This document shows, in pieces, positions 1 to 7,568 of a stretch of 35,385 bases of DNA. How positions within the stretch are numbered: the first letter of the stretch is position 1; every line of letters starts with the position of its first letter. The stretch spans positions 1 to 35,385 of the forward strand of contig JALOTA010000011.1 in assembly GCA_025458125.1 (NCBI GenBank). The letters are read 5' to 3'. Position numbers and translations under genes: made by a program. Source of the DNA: Hyphomicrobium sp. GTDB lineage: Bacteria; Pseudomonadota; Alphaproteobacteria; Rhizobiales; Hyphomicrobiaceae. The notes under the pieces were generated by a model. It was not told the DNA's origin and did no database searches. It was given only the letters and a program-made list of their open reading frames with translations.

Positions 1-1
1 A

Positions 2-517
2 ACAGCCGGCCTGGATTGGAATGGCCTGTGCACCGGACTGGGGGCCGACGTGCCCGTATGTTTCGCCGGAGAGGCCACATGGATGAGCGGCACGGGCACC
101 CGGCTCAATCCCCTCGCACAGCCGCTGCCAAAGCTCGATGCCGTCCTGGTAAACCCTGGTGCAGAGGTGCCGTCCGACAAAACGGCGCGCGTGTTCCGGG
201 CGCTGGCCGCTCCTCCCTTGGCCGAAGGCAGCGCGGCCGCCGCGGCCCTGCCCACCGTCCACGACCGCGAAGCCCTCCTGGCAGTGATGCGGCGGACCGG
301 CAACGATCTCGAAGCGCCCGCGACCGCTGTGATCCCCGTCATCGACGAGGTTCTATCGGCGCTCGAAACATGTCCGGGTTCCATGCTCGCCCGGTTATCG
401 GGCGCAGGACCGACCTGCTTTGCAGTTTTCCCAGACGCAGCAGCCGCGCAATCGGCGGCATCGGAACTGAAGTCCGCGCATCCGACGTGGTGGATCGTCC
501 CCGCGGTCCTGCAATGA
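2..517 (+). CDS. ispE: 4-diphosphocytidyl-2-C-methyl-D-erythritol kinase, C-terminal part (5' truncated by window)
   Basis: This is the C-terminal part of IspE, the GHMP-family kinase that phosphorylates CDP-methylerythritol in the non-mevalonate isoprenoid pathway in the cytosol. The frame is open from the window edge, so the gene starts upstream. The first visible residues include LGADVPVCF, the conserved IspE segment after the ATP-binding loop, and near the end SGAGPTCFAVF matches GHMP motif 3, a glycine-rich loop. About 171 residues are present, a bit over half of a normal IspE. The stop TGA lies 6 bp from the convergent polyprenyl synthetase stop, so two isoprenoid genes face each other. 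The family assignment is from recognised motifs. Confidence 0.93.
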   Translation, partial: TAGLDWNGLCTGLGADVPVCFAGEATWMSGTGTRLNPLAQPLPKLDAVLVNPGAEVPSDKTARVFRALAAPPLAEGSAAAAALPTVHDREALLAVMRRTGNDLEAPATAVIPVIDEVLSALETCPGSMLARLSGAGPTCFAVFPDAAAAQSAASELKSAHPTWWIVPAVLQ

Positions 518-523
518 CGATCG

Positions 524-1546
524 TCAGTGACCGCGATTGACCGAAAACGCGATCACCTCTTCCATCGCCGCCTTGTGGGCGCTCGGCGGGAAGATCGCCA
601 GCGCATCGCGTGCGATCGCACCATAGGCGCGAGCCCGCTCGAGTGTTGCCTCGAGCGCCTTGTGCTTCTTCATGAGCGCGATCGCCTGGTCGAGATCCTC
701 GTCACCGATGCCGCCTTCGACGATGGTACGGTTCCAGAACGCACGCTCCGCTTCGCTGCCGCGCCGGAAGGACAGGATCAGCGGCAACGTGATCTTGCCT
801 TCACGGAAGTCGTCGCCGACTGACTTGCCTAGCTTGCGGCTATCGCCCGAGTAATCGAGTGCGTCGTCGACGAGCTGGAACGCTAGGCCGAGATTTCTGC
901 CGTAGGATCTCATCGCGGCTTGCTCATCGGCGGGTCTGTTGGCGAGAGCAGCGCCCACTTCGGCGGCAGCCAGGAAAAGCGCGGCCGTTTTGGCGTTTAT
1001 GATCGCCAGATACTCGTCTTCCGTGGTCGACGTGTTCTTCGCAGCCGCCAGCTGCATCACCTCACCTTCCGCGATCACGGCGGCGGCATTGGACAGAATC
1101 TTCAGGACCTGCATGTTGCCGACATCGACAAGCATCCGGAACGCCTGCCCGAGCAGGAAATCCCCGACCAGAACGCTCGCCTGATTGCCCCAGATGAGCC
1201 GTGCGGTCTTGCGCCCCCTGCGCGCATCGCTCTCATCGACCACATCGTCATGAAGGAGCGTTGCCGTATGCATGAACTCGATGGCCGAAGCCGTGCGGAT
1301 GTGGCCGTTGCCCGCGTAGCCGCACATTTTCGCCGAAGCCAGAGCCAGCATCGGCCGCAGGCGCTTGCCCCCGGACGCAATGAGATGGTGCGCAAGCTGC
1401 GGGATCAAATCGACATCGGACACCGCCTTATCGAGAATGATCCGGTTGATGGCTTCCATATCCTCGTTGACCAGCTGGACCAGCGGCTCGAGGCTCTCCG
1501 AGGCGGAGCGGCCTTCATCGAATGGGACGACAACACCCACGGGCAC
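524..1546 (-). CDS. ispB: polyprenyl diphosphate synthase (octaprenyl/decaprenyl type)
   Basis: This 340-aa trans-isoprenyl diphosphate synthase makes a long all-trans polyprenyl chain, probably the ubiquinone side chain, by adding IPP units to an allylic primer. It shows the GGKRLRP substrate-binding motif (residues 59-65), the first aspartate-rich motif LLHDDVVDE (Asp100, Asp101, Asp104) and the second, QLVDDALDY. Length is normal for IspB. The start is a GTG preceded by GAAAGGTC, a good ribosome-binding site. It is divergent from the DUF2007 gene, with an 81-bp gap that must hold both promoters. Alphaproteobacteria usually make Q10, so decaprenyl is likelier than octaprenyl, but chain length cannot be read from these motifs. 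Confidence 0.93.
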   Translation of the reverse strand: MPVGVVVPFDEGRSASESLEPLVQLVNEDMEAINRIILDKAVSDVDLIPQLAHHLIASGGKRLRPMLALASAKMCGYAGNGHIRTASAIEFMHTATLLHDDVVDESDARRGRKTARLIWGNQASVLVGDFLLGQAFRMLVDVGNMQVLKILSNAAAVIAEGEVMQLAAAKNTSTTEDEYLAIINAKTAALFLAAAEVGAALANRPADEQAAMRSYGRNLGLAFQLVDDALDYSGDSRKLGKSVGDDFREGKITLPLILSFRRGSEAERAFWNRTIVEGGIGDEDLDQAIALMKKHKALEATLERARAYGAIARDALAIFPPSAHKAAMEEVIAFSVNRGH

Positions 1547-1627
1547 GACCTTTCAAATGACCCGGTTTGCTATACCGGTGTTCTACCTGCATATTCTCTG
1601 GCGCGTTGCGGCACAAGGCGGGAGCTG

Positions 1628-1849
1628 ATGCGGGTTAATGATCCGGTCCTCATCAGCTACGTCGAGGCTCTCCTCAAGGGAGCCGGTTTCGAGCCCATCT
1701 TTTTAGACCGCAACATGAGCGTCTTGGAAGGGTCGCTCGGCATATTGCCCTGCCGCGTACTCATCGGCGAAGATGATTGGGAGGCGGCCCGCCGGCTCAT
1801 TACGAACGCTGATCTGGGTCATTGGGTCATCGAAGAGTTGGGATCATGA
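1628..1849 (+). CDS. DUF2007 domain protein (putative signal-transducing protein)
   Basis: A 73-aa protein of the DUF2007 family, small ferredoxin-like-fold proteins of unknown function sometimes called putative signal transducers. The sequence begins MRVNDPVLISYVEALLKG and contains the typical pattern of a residue-rich N-terminal helix, FEPIFLDRNMSVLEG, and a closing W-x-x-A-x-x-L helix (DDWEAARRLI). The ATG follows a GGGAG ribosome-binding site. The stop overlaps the ATG of the downstream methyltransferase (ATGA), implying translational coupling. The same pairing of DUF2007 with a TrmN6-like methyltransferase is common in related genomes (family knowledge). No enzymatic role can be inferred. 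Confidence 0.85.
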   Translation: MRVNDPVLISYVEALLKGAGFEPIFLDRNMSVLEGSLGILPCRVLIGEDDWEAARRLITNADLGHWVIEELGS

Positions 1850-2637
1850 CCGCGGCGGTCCAGCCACCCCCATCGCGGGTTGCCACAACCGAAGATGCGT
1901 TCCTTGGGGACCGATTGCGCATACTGCAACCCGCGACAGGATACCGCGCGGGCGTGGACGCGGTCTTTCTGGCGGCCTGCGTTGCAGATCCGGCAGGTGC
2001 GGTCCTCGATTGCGGAGCAGGGGTCGGCACAGTCGGTCTTTGCGTTGCGGCCCGGTGTCCCGGATGCCACGTTACCCTTGTCGAACGCCAGCCGGCACTT
2101 GTCGATCTGGCGCGGCAAAACATCGTTCTCAATAACATGCAAGACCGCGTTTCGGCGGTGGGCGGCGACCTTCTACTGCCGGCATCCAATCCCGGCGCGC
2201 CGGCCCTTGCGGCCGAAAGCTTCGACGTCGTCCTGGCCAATCCACCTTTTCATGATGATGCGGCCGGAACCCGGGCCCGCGATGACCTGAAGCACGGCTC
2301 ACATGCGATGGACCGCTCCCATCTCGCGGAGTGGTTGCGCTACGCTGCCCGGATGGCGAAGCCGGCTGGCCGGGTGATCCTGATCCATAAGGCCGACGCG
2401 CTGCCGCTTGTGTTCGAAGCGATGAAAGACCGTTTCGGCGCGCTCACGCTCACTCCGATCCACCCGTTCGCCGGCAAACCGGCCATCCGCGTCATCGTAT
2501 CCGGCACCAAGGGAAGCCGCGCGCCCCTGACTTTGCTGCCACCTGTGGTCCTGCATGAGGCTAGTGGCGCGTTCACGCCATATGTCGGCCGGATTCTGCG
2601 TGAGGGTGCGGCTCTCGCTTCACAACCTGAGGATTGA
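1846..2637 (+). CDS. class I SAM-dependent methyltransferase, TrmN6/YfiC-like
   Basis: A 263-aa methyltransferase of the small-domain (MTS) family. Motif I appears as LDCGAGVGT (residues 55-62) and the catalytic motif as NPPF (132-135), which is typical of enzymes methylating exocyclic amino groups of adenine or glutamine. The closest known role is tRNA1(Val) A37 N6-methylation (TrmN6/YfiC). The ATG at 1846 overlaps the upstream stop and is preferred over an in-frame codon eight codons earlier, because that one lies inside the DUF2007 gene. The S49 peptidase starts 8 bp after its stop, so this is the second gene of an operon. Substrate is inferred from family only. Confidence 0.85.
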   Translation: MTAAVQPPPSRVATTEDAFLGDRLRILQPATGYRAGVDAVFLAACVADPAGAVLDCGAGVGTVGLCVAARCPGCHVTLVERQPALVDLARQNIVLNNMQDRVSAVGGDLLLPASNPGAPALAAESFDVVLANPPFHDDAAGTRARDDLKHGSHAMDRSHLAEWLRYAARMAKPAGRVILIHKADALPLVFEAMKDRFGALTLTPIHPFAGKPAIRVIVSGTKGSRAPLTLLPPVVLHEASGAFTPYVGRILREGAALASQPED

Positions 2638-2645
2638 TCTGCTGC

Positions 2646-3488
2646 ATGTGGCCCTTCACGCGCACACCCGTCGTCCCCGTCCTGCGACTCACCGGTGCCA
2701 TCGGCATGGTGACCCCTCTCCGGCCCGGACTCTCGATCGCCACTCTGGCCGAACCGCTGCAGAAGGCCTTCGAGATGTCGAAGACACCGTCGGTGGCGCT
2801 GATCGTGAACTCACCGGGCGGGTCCGCGGTACAGTCCAGCCTTATCCTGAAGCGGATCCGCGCACTCGCCAGCGAGTTCGAGAAGAAGGTTCATGTCTTC
2901 TGCGAGGACGTCGCGGCTTCCGGCGGATACTACATTGCGGCGGCAGGCGATGAGATTTTTGCCGAGCCCTCGTCCATCCTGGGATCGATCGGTGTGATCT
3001 CGTCGGGCTTCGGATTTGTCGAAGCAATCGAGAAACTCGGCATCGAGCGGCGCGTCTACACCGCCGGGCGCTCCAAGGCGATCCTCGATCCGTTCCTCCC
3101 GCAGAAGCCGGAAGACGTCGAACGGCTGGCCGCGCTCCAGAGAGATGCCCACGACGTTTTCATCGGGGCCATCAAGGAACGTCGCGCGGGCAGGCTCAAG
3201 GGTCCCGACGCGGAACTCTTTTCCGGCGCGTTCTGGAGCGGCAAACAGGCGCTCGAATACGGCCTGATCGACGGCATTTCCGATATCCGCACGCGCATGC
3301 GCGAGCTCTACGGCGGCGAGGTCAAACTGAAGGTCGTACCCATCGAGCGCGGCGGCCTGCTCGCGAAGCTGCGCAGGGCACCGTCTCTCGACAGCCGGCT
3401 GCCGGCATTCGGCGCGGGAACAGCATTCTCGGATGAACTTCTCTCCACCATGGAGACAAGAGCCCTCTGGGCGCGGTATGGTCTGTAA
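2646..3488 (+). CDS. S49 family peptidase (SppA/SohB-like signal peptide peptidase)
   Basis: A 280-aa serine protease of clan SK, family S49, related to SppA36 and SohB, which degrade cleaved signal peptides and other membrane-released peptides. The Ser-Lys dyad is visible: Ser92 in AASGGYYIAAAGD and Lys144 in YTAGRSKAILDPF. The NSPGGS segment (residues 55-60) is the family oxyanion-hole region. There is no clear N-terminal membrane anchor, only a short hydrophobic stretch (VVPVLRLTG), so it may be cytosolic or peripheral, as in many rhizobial homologs. ATG 2646 is chosen over an in-frame TTG at 2634 that overlaps the upstream stop. It lies in an operon with the methyltransferase. Confidence 0.9.
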   Translation: MWPFTRTPVVPVLRLTGAIGMVTPLRPGLSIATLAEPLQKAFEMSKTPSVALIVNSPGGSAVQSSLILKRIRALASEFEKKVHVFCEDVAASGGYYIAAAGDEIFAEPSSILGSIGVISSGFGFVEAIEKLGIERRVYTAGRSKAILDPFLPQKPEDVERLAALQRDAHDVFIGAIKERRAGRLKGPDAELFSGAFWSGKQALEYGLIDGISDIRTRMRELYGGEVKLKVVPIERGGLLAKLRRAPSLDSRLPAFGAGTAFSDELLSTMETRALWARYGL

Positions 3489-3515
3489 CAGTCCGAGACA
3501 TGAACGGAGGCCGGA

Positions 3516-3719
3516 ATGCCGCCCTTTGTCTTCGCCCTCGCCGCAGCAGCGGGCTTTTTCGCAGCGTCGCGATTGGTCGCCGCCATGATCGGGCAGGCGC
3601 CGCCAGACCACATGCCGGCTGGGGTGCCTCCCGAACAGGCCGCCGCGAGCGATAGCGCGCGTGATCTCGGCCAGTTGGAATGGGATGCGGCGGCGGGCGT
3701 CTATCGTCCTAAAGCCTGA
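3516..3719 (+). CDS. small conserved membrane-anchored protein, 67 aa, unknown function
   Basis: A 67-aa protein beginning MPPFVFALAAAAGFFAASR, with one N-terminal hydrophobic segment (residues about 3-25) and a short hydrophilic tail ending in EWDAAAGVYRPKA. The W-D-x-x-x-x-x-Y-x-P ending resembles small orphan proteins found next to sppA in related alphaproteobacteria. The ATG is preceded by GGAGG (AACGGAGGCCGGA), a strong ribosome-binding site, which supports it as a real gene. It is 27 bp after the S49 peptidase stop and is the last gene of that operon, ahead of the hairpin repeats. Function is unknown. Confidence 0.75.
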   Translation: MPPFVFALAAAAGFFAASRLVAAMIGQAPPDHMPAGVPPEQAAASDSARDLGQLEWDAAAGVYRPKA

Positions 3720-3731
3720 GCCCCCAATCTG

Positions 3732-3817
3732 CCGAGCGGCCGGCTCCACGAAAGTGGAGTCGCTCGGCACAACCCAAAAAACTGCCCCGAGCGGCCGGCT
3801 CCACGAAAGTGGAGTCG
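3732..3817. repeat. two copies of a 31-bp hairpin repeat between convergent genes
   Basis: Identical 31-bp units lie at 3732-3762 and 3787-3817, 55 bp apart. Each contains the stem CTCCAC / GTGGAG closed by a GAAA tetraloop. The first copy has an additional perfect outer stem GCCGAGCG (3731-3738) / CGCTCGGC (3761-3768), with an asymmetric internal bulge. On the - strand a six-T run (complement of 3776-3781) follows the second copy, so the pair may end transcription of the convergent - strand gene. For the + strand operon no U-tract follows. The role as bidirectional terminator is inferred. Confidence 0.7.
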
Positions 3818-3852
3818 CCCCGCAAAACTGGAAAACTCTCTCGGCAGCAGCT

Positions 3853-4218
3853 TTAGATTGCCAGCAGCACCAGACCGAAGAAAACCAGCACATTGAGGAG
3901 AGAGGACAGATTGATGTCGCCCGCCTCTTTTACGCGGACAGTTCGAACCACTTCGCGAACTTCCACACGCGATGCATTTGGAGCACCCGTCTCGCGCTGC
4001 CGCATCCAGGTCCAGACGAATCGTCCCAACGTCGACAACCGCGCGGCGATCTCGGCCGGAGCGCGCTGCCAGCCGTACTTATAGAAAAAGATGATGCCGA
4101 CCAGCACCGCGATCTGGGCCAGTGTGGATACCCACCCGCCAAGCAGGAACCACACCAGCGACCAGGCGACGGTAAGAACGCTCGTCACCGCCCAAATCAG
4201 CCAAGCCAGTATGTCCAC
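3853..4218 (-). CDS. small membrane protein, 121 aa, unknown function
   Basis: A 121-aa integral membrane protein. It starts VDILAWLIWAVTSVLTVAWSL, has hydrophobic segments at about residues 3-28 and 30-47 (STLAQIAVLVGIIFFYKYGW) and a C-terminal one at 104-121 (LLNVLVFFGLVLLAI). A basic cytoplasmic stretch with the repeated Val-Arg pattern EVREVVRTVRVKEAGD lies between. A GTG start at 4218, behind GAGAG, is chosen because it places the first conserved hydrophobic residues at the N-terminus. An upstream extension would run antisense through the glyQ promoter. It is divergent from glyQ. Similar proteins sit next to glyQ in rhizobial genomes; function is unknown. Confidence 0.72.
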   Translation of the reverse strand: MDILAWLIWAVTSVLTVAWSLVWFLLGGWVSTLAQIAVLVGIIFFYKYGWQRAPAEIAARLSTLGRFVWTWMRQRETGAPNASRVEVREVVRTVRVKEAGDINLSSLLNVLVFFGLVLLAI

Positions 4219-4355
4219 GGGATTGCTCTCTCTTCCTGCCGATGGGCAAAACCCCCGTCCGGCGCACGAAATCGGGGCAGCGAATAGCGTGACGTGGTGG
4301 CCAGAATACGTATAGTGCCCCCCGCAATTGAACAACGCACCACGGACTTCGCAAG

Positions 4356-5285
4356 ATGACGGCCAGATCCGCTCCTCACCTGAAACCGCGCGAGTCGTTC
4401 CAGGACCTAATTCTGACTTTGCAGCAGTTCTGGGGGCAGCAGGGGTGCGTCGTGCTCCAGCCCTACGACATGGAGGTTGGTGCCGGCACGTTCCACCCCG
4501 CGACCACTCTTCGGGCGCTAGGGCCGCGCCCGTGGCGGGCATGCTACGTCCAACCCTCCCGCCGGCCGAAGGATGGCCGCTACGGAGAAAACCCCAATCG
4601 CCTGCAGCACTATTATCAGTTCCAGGTGATCATGAAGCCGTCGCCCGCGAACATTCTCGATCTCTACCTGCAGAGCCTCGATGCCATTGGCATCGACACC
4701 CGCTTCAACGACATCCGCTTCGTCGAAGACGACTGGGAGAGCCCCACCCTCGGCGCGTGGGGACTGGGCTGGGAAGTCTGGTGCAACGGCATGGAAGTCA
4801 CCCAGTTCACTTATTTCCAGCAGGTCGGCGGGACCGACTGCTCCCCCGTCGCCGGTGAGATCACGTACGGCCTGGAACGGCTGGCTATGTATGTTCAGGG
4901 TGTGGACCGCGTATTCGATCTGAACTTCAATGGCGAAACGGGCGACCGCAAGATTTCATATGGCGACGTCTTCCTGCAGGCCGAACGCGAGTACTCGCGT
5001 TACAACTTCGAGCATGCCGACACCGCCGTTCTCCTGCGGCATTTCAAGGACGCGGAGGCGGAGTGCCTTGCATTGCTGGCCAAGGGCGCGGGGCCGGACG
5101 GCCACCTTCTGGCACTGCCCGCCTATGACCAGTGCATCAAGGCAAGCCATGTTTTCAATTTGCTCGATGCACGCGGAGTCATTTCGGTGACGGAACGCCA
5201 GAGCTACATTCTGCGCGTGCGTGAACTGGCAAAGGCTTGCTGCGCCGCCTGGCTTGCGACGGAAGGCGGTCGCGCTGCGGCGTGA
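4356..5285 (+). CDS. glyQ: glycine--tRNA ligase alpha subunit
   Basis: A 309-aa GlyRS alpha chain of the bacterial tetrameric (alpha2beta2) enzyme, which carries the class II catalytic core that activates glycine. Typical segments are [17 protein letters not shown] near the start, [20 protein letters not shown], the long [21 protein letters not shown] and TYFQQVGG. Length matches the family. The alpha subunit needs the beta subunit (GlyS) for tRNA binding and aminoacylation. Normally glyS follows glyQ directly or within a gene or two, but here the next gene, 8 bp away, is a TetR regulator on the opposite strand. glyS must therefore be elsewhere in the genome. Confidence 0.97.
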   Translation: MTARSAPHLKPRESFQDLILTLQQFWGQQGCVVLQPYDMEVGAGTFHPATTLRALGPRPWRACYVQPSRRPKDGRYGENPNRLQHYYQFQVIMKPSPANILDLYLQSLDAIGIDTRFNDIRFVEDDWESPTLGAWGLGWEVWCNGMEVTQFTYFQQVGGTDCSPVAGEITYGLERLAMYVQGVDRVFDLNFNGETGDRKISYGDVFLQAEREYSRYNFEHADTAVLLRHFKDAEAECLALLAKGAGPDGHLLALPAYDQCIKASHVFNLLDARGVISVTERQSYILRVRELAKACCAAWLATEGGRAAA

Positions 5286-5293
5286 CCAGCGCC

Positions 5294-5896
5294 TCAGTTC
5301 GCCTTCTTCAGGCCATCGAAATAGGTCGAAACGAGAAGATCGACTAGATTTCCGGCGCCGTCTTTGGTCACCACCGAAAGCTTGTCGGCGGTAGCGAGCG
5401 ACGAAATTCCATGCACGCCCGCCCAGAGCACGTGGGCCGACCTTCGCACGTCTTCAGGTTTGCGGTCGGGCAGCGATTCTGCAACCACCGCCTCAACCCG
5501 CTGCATCAATCCGTCGAGTTTGTGCTGATACCATTGCGGAACATCCGACCCGGGGGGAAGATGATGTTCGAACAGAAGGTTCCAGAGCTTGGGTTTTTCG
5601 CTTGTGAACTTCAAGTACGCGCGGCCCAGTGCCAGCGCCTGATCTTTCGGTGTCCCCTCTCTGGGAACACCTTCGAGTTCACGGGCGAGTTCATCGATGA
5701 TGCGCCCCTCGATATGAAGAACGAGATCGTCGAGATTCTCGAAGACGTTATACAGCGTGCCCGGTGAATACCCGATGCGTCGTGCGACTTCTCGCGCCGA
5801 CAGACCGGCCAGACCGCCTTCGCTGATAAGCGACGTCGATGCGTCGAGGATCAACTCCCGCAACTCTTCCGGGGTATGCGACGATCGTCGTCCCAT
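5294..5896 (-). CDS. TetR/AcrR family transcriptional regulator
   Basis: A 200-aa one-component repressor. The N-terminal helix-turn-helix (about residues 13-58) reads ILDASTSLISEGGLAGLSAREVARRIGYSPGTLYNVFENLDDLV, summarised here by its core REVARRIGYSPGTLYNVF, which is standard for TetR. The rest is an alpha-helical ligand/dimerisation domain of the WHG type (HVLWAGVHGISSLA). The start at 5896 (MGRRSSHTPEE) fits the usual short basic N-terminal arm. An in-frame codon 29 residues upstream exists but adds unlikely sequence. It is convergent with glyQ and lies downstream of the TadE gene. Inverted repeats at 5963-5976 and 6023-6038 are possible autoregulatory operators. Its ligand is unknown. 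Confidence 0.9.
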   Translation of the reverse strand: MGRRSSHTPEELRELILDASTSLISEGGLAGLSAREVARRIGYSPGTLYNVFENLDDLVLHIEGRIIDELARELEGVPREGTPKDQALALGRAYLKFTSEKPKLWNLLFEHHLPPGSDVPQWYQHKLDGLMQRVEAVVAESLPDRKPEDVRRSAHVLWAGVHGISSLATADKLSVVTKDGAGNLVDLLVSTYFDGLKKAN

Positions 5897-5962
5897 GAAA
5901 AAAGAAGTCCTGAATAATCCGTGAGAACGGCGAGAAACACCGAACGGCAAGCGCCGTAGTAA

Positions 5963-5976
5963 TTCGTAGCGACGAA
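5963..5976. promoter_or_regulatory. inverted repeat TTCGT-N4-ACGAA upstream of tetR
   Basis: TTCGTAGCGACGAA is a perfect 5-bp inverted repeat with a 4-bp spacer, 67 bp upstream of the regulator's chosen start codon. TetR proteins often bind such palindromes in their own promoters. Binding is inferred, not shown. Confidence 0.3.
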
Positions 5977-6022
5977 TAAGCACCTTCTGCGTAGCGGAAT
6001 TACCGTTCGTTTGACAATAGAC

Positions 6023-6038
6023 CTTCGTCCAGACGAAG
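6023..6038. promoter_or_regulatory. inverted repeat CTTCGTC-CA-GACGAAG upstream of tetR
   Basis: A perfect 7-bp inverted repeat with a 2-bp centre, in the 189-bp gap between the TadE gene and tetR. It shares the core TTCGT/ACGAA with the repeat at 5963-5976, which is why the two together look like a pair of operator sites for one protein, most simply the adjacent TetR regulator. Confidence 0.4.
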
Positions 6039-6085
6039 CGTCCGAGCGATGAAAAGAAACTTTTATGGACAACGTTCAGTAAATC

Positions 6086-6715
6086 TTACTCGCAGCCGGG
6101 CGAAGGAATACAGTCCGGCTGTGGAGCAGTATTCTCAGGTTCGAAGCTGACGCACCCTGTGCGAGGCGAAAGCACGGCCTTGTCGCGCCACGTGCTCGAC
6201 CCGAGGATACCGTTTGCGAGCAGCGGCGAATATCCATATTCGCCTTCGACGATGATAGCCATGCCCTGCTGGGCCAACAAGTTGGTCGTGAGTCCGGTAT
6301 AGCGTTGGCACACATCCTTGGGCGACGTCGCATCCGGGCCGTACGAGGGCCGGTTCTGTTTTGCAGCATAGACGTAGACATCGTTGGCATCGTTGGTCGA
6401 TGCCCGAACCGGATAGATATGGAGCTTCAGGGTGTCGGTGCCCCACACGCCCATCACATGCTCGACGATGCCATAGATACCCTCGACAGTGGCGGCATCG
6501 ACCCGCTCCTCGCGCGCGAGAAGATCGGCGACCATCGCCGTGACCTGACCGAAACGGCGATCGATCGAAACCGCTCGCGTGACCTCCACGACGCCGATCA
6601 GCATGACGAGCAGCACAGGCGCAATCAGGCCGAACTCCACGGCAGCGACGCCGCGGCGATCCCGCAAGAAGCTTTTGTGTTTACGAGCTGTCGTCATGGC
6701 ATTCTCGGCTTCCAT
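6086..6715 (-). CDS. TadE/TadG-like pilus assembly protein
   Basis: A 209-aa minor pseudopilin-type protein. After a basic leader (KHKSFLRDRRG) comes the TadE-like segment VAAVEFGLIAPVLLVMLIGVVE (residues about 23-44), with the invariant Glu of the prepilin-like motif. It is followed by a periplasmic domain with four cysteines (in DVCQRYT, TGCVSF, DCIPS and PGCE) that could form disulfides. TadE-family proteins assist Tad/Flp pilus assembly at the inner membrane. Start 6715 is used; a second ATG at 6697 (MTTARK) is equally possible, since neither has a strong ribosome-binding site. It lies 20 bp after a second TadE-like gene, forming an operon. Confidence 0.85.
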   Translation of the reverse strand: MEAENAMTTARKHKSFLRDRRGVAAVEFGLIAPVLLVMLIGVVEVTRAVSIDRRFGQVTAMVADLLAREERVDAATVEGIYGIVEHVMGVWGTDTLKLHIYPVRASTNDANDVYVYAAKQNRPSYGPDATSPKDVCQRYTGLTTNLLAQQGMAIIVEGEYGYSPLLANGILGSSTWRDKAVLSPRTGCVSFEPENTAPQPDCIPSPGCE

Positions 6716-6735
6716 GTTGCGGCGGGCAATTTGTA

Positions 6736-7329
6736 TTACTCGTAAGGCTCGGTCCGGAAAGTCGCGACGGATTGAATGAGCGAACCACCGCTTTCCAGCG
6801 CAACGCCGTCACTCGGATTCATCATCATGTATTGCAGGTAGGGAAACGTAATCGGCAGGCGCCAGTCGAAGCATACGGTCACGAGAACCACCTGCTCCGA
6901 GCCGCCGGAAGAATCCGCAAGCTCGGTGGTCATATTGGCCTGCGGCGTCATCGTGCCGTTTTCAGCGCACGGGCTAGGTACAATGTCGGCCCAGTTGCCC
7001 GCGTTCTGCACATGAATATAGACGTGCTCGCAATCCTGCTGGATGTAATAGCCGCCGGACTCGCAAACGAGGTCCTTGAACTCACTGAGTTTCATGCCAG
7101 CGCGCTGTGCTTCGCCGGTGCGGATTTTACGGGCTGCCGTCTGTACTGCGTTGTCGAGCGCATTGATCGTGAAGAACTGCAGGCCGACAGCCATGATACC
7201 CAGAACGAAAAGTAGGAACGGCATCGCGACGATCGCGAACTCGACCGCCGTCACGCCATCGCGATTGCCGGCAAATCGCCGGCCAAAGGCGGCGAAACGA
7301 AATCCGCTCGCGATCTGACGCACCCGCAT
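6736..7329 (-). CDS. TadE-like pilus assembly protein
   Basis: A 197-aa protein with the TadE-like N-terminal motif GVTAVEFAIVAMPFLLFVLG (residues about 25-44, Glu30) after an Arg-rich cytoplasmic leader, and a periplasmic remainder containing several cysteines. The start at 7329 (MRVRQIASGF) has the strong ribosome-binding site AGGAAAG and is preferred over an in-frame codon at 7404. It is the first of two TadE-family genes and presumably co-transcribed with the next. The two share only the N-terminal pilin-like segment and differ in their periplasmic parts, consistent with a TadE/TadF-type pair rather than a recent duplication. Confidence 0.87.
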   Translation of the reverse strand: MRVRQIASGFRFAAFGRRFAGNRDGVTAVEFAIVAMPFLLFVLGIMAVGLQFFTINALDNAVQTAARKIRTGEAQRAGMKLSEFKDLVCESGGYYIQQDCEHVYIHVQNAGNWADIVPSPCAENGTMTPQANMTTELADSSGGSEQVVLVTVCFDWRLPITFPYLQYMMMNPSDGVALESGGSLIQSVATFRTEPYE

Positions 7330-7508
7330 GTTCACTTTCCTGTTGGCATCGGCTGCTCCGGCTGCCTCCGTCGACGGCGCGGACAGACGAGGACATCTAA
7401 GCAAATGCCGCTAAAGATCGACCTAAACAGAGTGAGCAAGTTTTGCTCAAAACTGAATCGAATTGCGGCGCCATGGGAAACGAACTGTTAACGGCTTGAG
7501 AGGCTCGC

Positions 7509-7533
7509 AAAAAAGCCCCCGGGAAGGGGGCTT
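7509..7533 (-). terminator. rho-independent terminator of the CpaC-domain gene
   Basis: Read on the - strand, an 8-bp stem AAGCCCCC / GGGGGCTT with a 5-nt loop is followed by a run of T (complement of A7509-A7514). It sits 36 bp after the stop of the - strand gene at 7569-8069, separating it from the two TadE genes, which therefore need their own promoter. Confidence 0.85.
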
Positions 7534-7568
7534 GGTGCACCGCGTTCGGCTGCGGTTGAAGTGAAACG

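Noticed and set aside
3732-3817. Could the two identical repeats be a minimal CRISPR array
   Set aside because: Only two units, strongly hairpin-forming with GAAA loops, a spacer of 24 bp, no cas genes nearby, and placement between convergent genes fit terminator-like or REP elements better.
2811-3893. A 360-codon - strand frame over the S49 peptidase and the hairpin repeats
   Set aside because: It overlaps a well-supported peptidase and a small gene with a strong ribosome-binding site, and shows no domain.
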